A DNA stretch of 12,800 nucleotides from contig VSOD01000084.1 in the NCBI GenBank assembly GCA_009774655.1, forward strand, positions 1-12,800, read 5' to 3'. This document shows, piece by piece, positions 8,214 through 12,800 of this stretch (positions are counted from its first letter, which is position 1; the number at the start of each line of letters is the position of its first letter). The DNA is from Lachnospiraceae bacterium. GTDB lineage: Bacteria > Bacillota_A > Clostridia > Lachnospirales > Lachnospiraceae. The notes under the pieces are model-generated. The model worked only from the letters and a program-made list of their open reading frames with translations. It was not told where the DNA came from and made no database searches. Position numbers and translations under genes: made by a program.

Positions 8214-8264
8214 GGCAGCGGTTGTGTTACGGTTCGTTCGATACAGGAAGGAGAGGTGCAGCAG

Positions 8265-9230
8265 ATGAAAGTTGTTTTTATGGGAACACCGGATTTCTCG
8301 GTGGACGCGCTGGAAGCGATCCTGACAGCCGGGCATCAGGTGCCGGCGGTGGTGACGCAGCCGGATAAGCCGAAGGGGAGAGGCAGGGGAGTACAGGTGA
8401 CGCCGGTCAAGGCCTGTGCGCAGGCGCACGGTATTCCGGTATTCCAGCCGGTAAAGGTCAGGGAAAAAGAGGCTGTGGAGGTGCTGCGAAGCTATCATGC
8501 GGACGTGTTTGTGGTGGCGGCCTTCGGGCAGATCCTTTCGGAGGAGATCCTGACCATGCCCCGGTACGGCTGTGTGAACATCCATGCCTCCCTTTTACCG
8601 AAATACAGAGGTGCAGGGCCGATCCAGTGGGCGATCATCAACGGGGAAGAGAAGACCGGCGTGACCATTATGCAGATGGATAAAGGGATCGACACCGGCG
8701 ACATGCTGTTGAAGACGGAGGTTATGATCGATCCGAAGGAGACCGGCGACAGCCTGCATGACAAGCTGGCCAGGGCCGGGGCAGAGCTGATCGTGGAGGC
8801 ACTGCCGAAGATTGAGCGCGGTGAGCTTGTTCCGGTCAGACAAAAAGACGAGGAGAGCTGCTACGCGAAGATGCTGCAGAAATCCATGGGACAAATCGAC
8901 TGGCAGCAGAGCGCGAAGAAGCTGGACTGCCTGATCAGGGGGCTGATCTCCTGGCCCGGCGCCTGCACCAGGTTCCGGGGAAAGAACCTGAAGATCTGGG
9001 AGGAGGAAGTGGCATCCAAAGAGGCGCTTACCCTTTCGGGAGTGACGATGGAGGGGGACGGCGCATCTGTTCCCGGCACGGTGGCCGCTGTGAGCAAAGA
9101 CGCCTTCTATGTATGGACCGGAGACGGTATCCTGAAGATTCTGTCCGTACAGCCGGAGGGCAAGAGACGGATGCCGGTCAAAGAGTTCCTGTTGGGATAT
9201 CAGATAAAGAACGGGGAACAATTAGGATAG
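8265..9230 (+). CDS. fmt: Methionyl-tRNA formyltransferase
   Basis: The 321-residue enzyme transfers a formyl group from 10-formyl-tetrahydrofolate to Met-tRNA(fMet) before translation initiation. It starts with the family's MKVVFMGTPDFSV. The active-site block shows VNIHASLLPKYRGAGPIQW, with Asn105 and His107, and the catalytic Asp143 in GIDTGDML. The C-terminal tRNA-binding OB-like domain (from about residue 205, starting near IDWQQSAKKLDCLIRG) is present and full length. ATG 8265 is preferred over in-frame GTG 8256: the purine run AGGAAGGAGAGG ends 8 bases before the ATG and would overlap the GTG. The gap to def is 51 bases and to the next gene 41 bases. Confidence 0.97.
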   Translation: MKVVFMGTPDFSVDALEAILTAGHQVPAVVTQPDKPKGRGRGVQVTPVKACAQAHGIPVFQPVKVREKEAVEVLRSYHADVFVVAAFGQILSEEILTMPRYGCVNIHASLLPKYRGAGPIQWAIINGEEKTGVTIMQMDKGIDTGDMLLKTEVMIDPKETGDSLHDKLARAGAELIVEALPKIERGELVPVRQKDEESCYAKMLQKSMGQIDWQQSAKKLDCLIRGLISWPGACTRFRGKNLKIWEEEVASKEALTLSGVTMEGDGASVPGTVAAVSKDAFYVWTGDGILKILSVQPEGKRRMPVKEFLLGYQIKNGEQLG

Positions 9231-9271
9231 GGCAGGAACACAGTAAATCAGGAAAGGTATGGTGAGTTGTT

Positions 9272-9985
9272 ATGGGATACTATTACGGATATTATATGGA
9301 TCCGACCTATATGCTTGTGCTGATCGGGGCAGTCCTGTGTATTTTTGCGCAGATGCGGGTTTCTTCCGCTTATAAGAAATATGCGCGGATCAGGAGCAGG
9401 AGCGGCCTGACGGGAGCGGAGGCGGCGCAGAGGATCCTGCAGCTGTCGGGGATCCATGACGTGCGCATCGAGCATGTGCGCGGCGAATTGACGGATCATT
9501 ACGATCCCGCGCATAAAGTTCTGCGGTTATCGGATTCCGTATACGGATCCTCTTCGCTGGCGGCCGTCGGTGTGGCGGCGCACGAGTGCGGCCACGCGGT
9601 ACAGCATCATAAAGGGTATGCACCTTTGAAGATCAGGACGGCGCTTGTCCCGGCAGCCAATATCGGTTCCAGGGCGGGAATACCACTGATCTTTCTCGGC
9701 GTTTTACTGGGGATGAACCAGCTTTTTATCCAGATCGGCATCTGGGTGTTCGCGCTGGCGGTCCTCTTCCAGCTGGTCACGCTGCCGGTGGAATTCAATG
9801 CCTCTGGCAGGGCGCTGGCGATGCTGGGAGATTACGGCATGCTGGAGCGTGACGAGACGAACGGCTGCCGCAGCGTCTTAAACGCGGCGGCGCTCACCTA
9901 TGTGGCGGCAGCGGCTTCCGCCATTCTGCAGCTGATGCGGCTGGTGTTGCTGTTCGGCGGCAGTGACAGGAGAAGAGATGGCTGA
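9272..9985 (+). CDS. Zinc metallopeptidase, YugP-like membrane protein
   Basis: The 237-residue protein resembles the YugP / 'zinc_peptidase_2' family, whose substrate I do not know. A Tyr-rich N-terminus (MGYYYGYYMDPTYML) leads into a membrane segment (about residues 11-27). A cytoplasmic-looking domain follows, with TGAEAAQRIL, then the zinc-protease helix HECGH at 104-108 (an HEXXH motif). Hydrophobic segments follow at about 122-148, 151-170 and 206-230. Glu174 in LPVEFNASGRALAML is a candidate third zinc ligand; that is inference. The ATG has GGTGAG at 9261-9266 just upstream, a modest site. The 3' end overlaps the next start by 8 bases and carries its Shine-Dalgarno site, so the two may be translationally coupled. 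Its place between fmt and rsmB suggests co-expression with ribosome and translation genes, not a shared reaction. Confidence 0.85.
   Translation: MGYYYGYYMDPTYMLVLIGAVLCIFAQMRVSSAYKKYARIRSRSGLTGAEAAQRILQLSGIHDVRIEHVRGELTDHYDPAHKVLRLSDSVYGSSSLAAVGVAAHECGHAVQHHKGYAPLKIRTALVPAANIGSRAGIPLIFLGVLLGMNQLFIQIGIWVFALAVLFQLVTLPVEFNASGRALAMLGDYGMLERDETNGCRSVLNAAALTYVAAAASAILQLMRLVLLFGGSDRRRDG
9968..9972 (+). promoter_or_regulatory. Ribosome binding site deciding the rsmB-rlmN start
   Basis: AGGAG lies 5 bases before ATG 9978 and inside the end of the upstream peptidase gene. The in-frame GTG at 9963 precedes this site and is therefore unlikely to be the start. Confidence 0.75.
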
Positions 9986-12368
9986 AAGAAGCATGGTTAC
10001 GGGAATGGACACAAGAGAAATTGTTCTGGACATCCTGCTGGAACTGGAGAGAGAGCAGGAATATGTGAATATCCTGCTGGCGGATGTGCTTGAGAAGTAC
10101 GACTATCTTGACGGGCGGGAAAAGGCTTTTATCAAAAGGGTCAGTGAGGGGACGGTGGAGCGCAGGATCCAGATCGATCATGTGCTGGATCTGTTCTCGA
10201 AGGTGAAGACGCAGAAGATGAAGCCGCTTATCCGGGCGCTGCTGCGGATGAGTGTCTACCAGATCCTTTTTATGGAACATATACCCGATGCGGCGGTCTG
10301 CAACGAGGCGGTGAAGCTGGCGAAGAAACGGAAATTTCAGTCGCTGCAGGGTTATGTGAACGGTGTGCTGCGGGCGGTGGTAAGAGGAAAGGATGATATC
10401 GCCTATCCGGACCGGCAAAAGGAGCCGGATGCATTCTGGTCAGTATGCTATTCCGTGCCGGTATGGCTGGCGGCTCATCTTCGCAGCGTGTACGGGGCGG
10501 AACACTGCGAGCGCATCCTGGAATCTTTTCTGACAAGAAAACCGGTCTGCGTCCGGCTGCAGGAAACGCTGTCCGTGCAGGAGCGGGAGCGGCTTATGGA
10601 AATGTGGCGGCAGGACGGTGTGACGGTGAAGCAGCATCCCTATCTGCCCTATGCCGCTACGGTGGAGAAGACGGAGGGTATACAGAATCTGGAAGGCTAC
10701 CGGGAGGGAGCCTTCGCGGTACAGGATGTGAGTTCCATGCTGGTGGTGGAAGCAGCCGGGATCCGGGCGGGAGACACGGTGCTTGACGTGTGTGCCGCAC
10801 CCGGCGGCAAGGCGCTTCATGCGGCGGCGAAGCTGGCAGGCACAGGGCAGGTGATCGCCTGCGATCTGACGGAGTATAAGACGGCCAGGATAGAAGAGAA
10901 CAGAGAGCGGATGCGGGCCGACAATCTGTCGGTGAGACTGCAGGATGCGCGGATAATGGACGAGGCGCTGCGGGGCAGTGCGGATGTGCTGATCGTGGAC
11001 GTGCCCTGCTCCGGGCTGGGCGTGATCGGCCGGAAGCAGGACATCAAATACCGGGTAAGTGAACAGTCCCTGTCCGAGATCGTCACGCTGCAGAAGGAGA
11101 TCGTCAGCAACGTGGTACAGTATCTGAAAGCGGACGGCACGATGATGTACAGCACCTGCACGATGAATCCGGCAGAGAACGAAGAGATGGTGCGATGGAT
11201 CTGCCGGACGTTTTCCATGGAGACGGTGAGCATGGCAGAGGAATTGCCGGCGGCGTTAAAGATGGCCGGAGAGACGGGCTGTGTGCAGCTGCTTCCGGGG
11301 GTGCATCCGACGGACGGGTTTTTCTTTGCGAAGCTGCGCAGACGTGTCAAAGACATCAAGTCGCTTACGCTTATGCAGCTGCAGGAAGAGATGGAGAGCC
11401 TGGGGGAGAAGCCTTTCCGGGCCGGACAGCTGTATGCGTGGATGCATGAAAAGCTGGCGGAAGGATATGAGGAGATGACGAATATTCCCCGCGGGCTGGC
11501 GCAGAAATGTGCGGAGCGCTACAGGTATACGGTGCTGGAGATGGTCACGGTGCAGGAGTCGAAGATCGACGGGACGCGGAAGTATCTGTTCAGACTGCCG
11601 GACGGCAATACGGTGGAAAGTGTGTGGATGCGTTACCGGCACGGCAACAGCGTGTGTATTTCCTCCCAGGTGGGATGCCGGATGGGGTGCCGGTTCTGTG
11701 CGTCCACGCTGGACGGGCTGGAGCGGAATCTGCTGCCGTCGGAGATGCTCGAACAGATCTATGCCATCACGCGGCATACCGGGGAGCGGGTGAGCAATGT
11801 GGTGGTGATGGGGACCGGGGAGCCGATGGACAATTTCGACAATCTGCTGCAGTTCATCACCCTTCTGACAGACGAAAACGGCCTGCACATCAGCCAGCGG
11901 AACATTACGGTCTCCACCTGCGGCCTGGTACCGGAGATGCGGCGGCTGGCGGAGCGGAAGCTGCAGATCACACTGGCCCTTTCCCTCCATGCGGCGACGG
12001 ACGAGAAGCGGAGGAAGCTGATGCCTGTAGCCGAGCGCTATTGCCTGCGGGAGTTGCTGGATACCTGCGCCTACTATTTTGAGCAGACCGGCAGGCGGAT
12101 CACTTTTGAGTATAGTTTGGTAAAAGGTGTCAATGATACAAGTGAGGATGCAGCGCAGTTGACCGCGCTGATCAGGGGGCTTAACTGTCACGTCAATCTG
12201 ATTCCGGTCAATCCGGTCAAAGAACGGGAGTATGTGCAGTCTGAGCGCCGGGCGGTGGAAGCCTTCCGGAGCCGGCTGGAAAAAAGCGGGATCCAGGTGA
12301 CGGTCAGAAGAGAAATGGGACGGGATATCGACGGGGCATGCGGACAGCTGCGCCGCAGATATCTATAG
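9978..12368 (+). CDS. rsmB-rlmN: Fused rRNA methyltransferases: RsmB (16S m5C) joined to RlmN (23S/tRNA m2A)
   Basis: One uninterrupted 796-residue frame contains two complete enzymes. Residues 1-456 are RsmB: an N-terminal NusB-like helical domain (DTREIVLDILLELE), then a Rossmann methyltransferase with the SAM loop DVCAAPGGK at 270-278, PCSGLG with Cys344, and STCT with Cys394, the latter matching the catalytic nucleophile. RsmB methylates C5 of a 16S cytosine (967 in E. coli). Residues 457-796 are RlmN: DIKSLTL at its start, the radical-SAM cysteines CX3CX2C at 567, 571 and 574, Cys560 in VCISSQVGC, and Cys788 in DGACGQL, the last two matching the catalytic and methyl-carrying cysteines of E. 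coli RlmN. RlmN methylates C2 of A2503 in 23S rRNA and A37 of some tRNAs. Only about three Arg residues separate the domains, and no normal rlmN start codon exists. Both halves have about family length. A sequencing error could mimic fusion, but both domains are read cleanly in one frame. ATG 10008 is an alternative start. Confidence 0.93.
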   Translation: MAERSMVTGMDTREIVLDILLELEREQEYVNILLADVLEKYDYLDGREKAFIKRVSEGTVERRIQIDHVLDLFSKVKTQKMKPLIRALLRMSVYQILFMEHIPDAAVCNEAVKLAKKRKFQSLQGYVNGVLRAVVRGKDDIAYPDRQKEPDAFWSVCYSVPVWLAAHLRSVYGAEHCERILESFLTRKPVCVRLQETLSVQERERLMEMWRQDGVTVKQHPYLPYAATVEKTEGIQNLEGYREGAFAVQDVSSMLVVEAAGIRAGDTVLDVCAAPGGKALHAAAKLAGTGQVIACDLTEYKTARIEENRERMRADNLSVRLQDARIMDEALRGSADVLIVDVPCSGLGVIGRKQDIKYRVSEQSLSEIVTLQKEIVSNVVQYLKADGTMMYSTCTMNPAENEEMVRWICRTFSMETVSMAEELPAALKMAGETGCVQLLPGVHPTDGFFFAKLRRRVKDIKSLTLMQLQEEMESLGEKPFRAGQLYAWMHEKLAEGYEEMTNIPRGLAQKCAERYRYTVLEMVTVQESKIDGTRKYLFRLPDGNTVESVWMRYRHGNSVCISSQVGCRMGCRFCASTLDGLERNLLPSEMLEQIYAITRHTGERVSNVVVMGTGEPMDNFDNLLQFITLLTDENGLHISQRNITVSTCGLVPEMRRLAERKLQITLALSLHAATDEKRRKLMPVAERYCLRELLDTCAYYFEQTGRRITFEYSLVKGVNDTSEDAAQLTALIRGLNCHVNLIPVNPVKEREYVQSERRAVEAFRSRLEKSGIQVTVRREMGRDIDGACGQLRRRYL

Positions 12369-12384
12369 CGTTTGGTTGCGGCAC

Positions 12385-12413
12385 TTGTCCTTTTTTTCCT
12401 ATTATGGTAGAAT
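12385..12413 (+). promoter_or_regulatory. Likely sigma-A promoter with extended -10 for stp
   Basis: TTGTCC (12385-12390) and TAGAAT (12408-12413) are 17 bases apart, and TGG directly precedes the -10, giving an extended -10 (TGn). It would start transcription near 12420, leaving a leader of about 70 bases before the stp GTG. This suggests that stp and the expected downstream kinase gene have their own promoter besides any read-through from the upstream unit; I see no good terminator after rlmN. Confidence 0.55.
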
Positions 12414-12477
12414 ATTCAAAGTATCATGCCGGCGGGCGTTATCTGCCCTGCGGTATGACAGGTCACAACGGCAAAAC

Positions 12478-12483
12478 AGGGGG
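12478..12483 (+). promoter_or_regulatory. Ribosome binding site of stp
   Basis: AGGGGG lies 8 bases before GTG 12492. It supports this non-ATG start, since no in-frame ATG is available before the conserved N-terminal motif. Confidence 0.65.
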
Positions 12484-12491
12484 AACAGACA

Positions 12492-12800
12492 GTGCTCAGA
12501 TCCTATGCGACGACGGATATCGGACGGAAAAGACAGCTGAATCAGGATTTTATTTATTTATCGGAGGTTCCGGTCGGCAATCTGCCCAATGTATTTATCG
12601 TGGCGGACGGCATGGGCGGCCACAATGCGGGAGATTATGCCTCAAGGTATGCGGTGGAGACTCTGGTGGAGGAGATTGAGATCTCTTTTGAGAAGAATCC
12701 GGTCAAAATCCTGGGCAGAGCCATCGACCGGGCAAACCGGATGATCAGGCAGCGGGCCAGGGAGGCTATCGCTTACCTGTCTCTTATCCACATCACCGCG
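12492..12800 (+). CDS. stp: PP2C-type protein phosphatase Stp/PrpC, 3' truncated by window end
   Basis: This is the N-terminal part of a PP2C serine/threonine phosphatase, which usually reverses phosphorylation by the PrkC/PknB kinase encoded next door. Translation from GTG 12492 gives VLRSYATTDIGRKRQLNQDF, with the GRKRxxNQD motif at residues 11-19, and VADGMGGHNAGDYASRYAVE with the metal-binding Asp39 and DGMGGH at 39-44. The start is GTG with AGGGGG 8 bases upstream. The family match holds to about residue 95 (ends AREAIAY). From codon 96 (base 12777) the translation becomes LSLIHITA where a GMGTT-like motif is expected, and the underlying bases look like synthetic adapter. The genuine coding sequence therefore probably stops at base 12776 in this assembly. 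Location after rsmB-rlmN fits the standard Firmicute order. Confidence 0.9.
   Translation, partial: MLRSYATTDIGRKRQLNQDFIYLSEVPVGNLPNVFIVADGMGGHNAGDYASRYAVETLVEEIEISFEKNPVKILGRAIDRANRMIRQRAREAIAYLSLIHITA
12777..12800. other. Probable Tn5 mosaic end / Nextera adapter remnant (sequencing artefact)
   Basis: The last 24 bases align without gaps to the synthetic mosaic end CTGTCTCTTATACACATCT followed by CCGAG of the Nextera adapter, with 21 of 24 identical. The first 11 bases match exactly; differences are at 12788 (C for A), 12795 (A for T) and 12799 (C for A). The phosphatase homology stops at this exact point. I take it as untrimmed, low-quality adapter at a contig end. Confidence 0.85.

Noticed and set aside
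6798..8585. 595-residue minus-strand open frame spanning priA, def and fmt
   Set aside because: It crosses three well-identified + strand genes and their junctions, and the translation is His/Arg/Leu-rich with no recognisable motif. It is a chance open antisense frame.
12338..12679. 113-residue + strand frame across the rlmN end and the start of stp
   Set aside because: It overlaps both genes in another frame. The frame from GTG 12492 gives clear PP2C motifs, so this one is a shadow.
12777..12800. Natural Tn5/IS50 end at the window edge
   Set aside because: The bases follow the engineered hybrid mosaic end and continue into Nextera adapter-like CCGAG, unlike the natural outer or inner IS50 ends, and no transposase gene is visible. 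A library artefact explains it better.

Overview
The window reads as chromosomal DNA from a Clostridia-type Firmicute, most likely a member of the Lachnospiraceae. I infer this from gene content and order (the priA-def-fmt-peptidase-rsmB-rlmN-stp cluster), purine-rich Shine-Dalgarno sites, a fused SecDF, and a MurE carrying the meso-diaminopimelate signature. All genes lie on the + strand, they are housekeeping genes, and intergenic space is short. I see no tRNA, rRNA, CRISPR array, insertion sequence or prophage.

Layout. Bases 1-1629 hold the 3' part of secDF (protein export), closed by a hairpin terminator. Bases 1767-3545 hold recJ (single-strand exonuclease), closed by a strong, nearly symmetrical terminator. 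Bases 3589-3891 form an AT-rich gap containing a likely promoter and a small inverted repeat. A tightly packed run follows: murE (peptidoglycan precursor ligase), priA (replication restart helicase), def and fmt (removal and addition of the formyl group on initiator Met), a membrane zinc peptidase of the YugP type, and a single 796-residue frame that joins RsmB (16S rRNA m5C methyltransferase) to RlmN (23S rRNA/tRNA m2A methyltransferase). Overlaps of 4 and 8 bases and gaps of 30-51 bases suggest one transcription unit starting near base 3830. After a 123-base gap with its own good promoter comes stp/prpC, a PP2C-type phosphatase, cut by the window end.

How the genes fit together: def and fmt form the N-formyl-methionine cycle, RsmB and RlmN modify the small and large ribosomal subunit RNAs, and Stp normally pairs with the PrkC/PknB kinase that should follow outside the window.

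Points worth attention: (1) the nearly linker-less RsmB-RlmN fusion; (2) the last 24 bases, which match the synthetic Tn5 mosaic end plus Nextera adapter at 21 of 24 positions and replace the expected PP2C coding sequence, so the window end is probably a contaminated contig end; (3) an Ala in place of the usual Asp in the SecF 'SINDT' motif. I found no evidence of an undescribed multi-gene system; the fusion is the only biological novelty candidate of weight.
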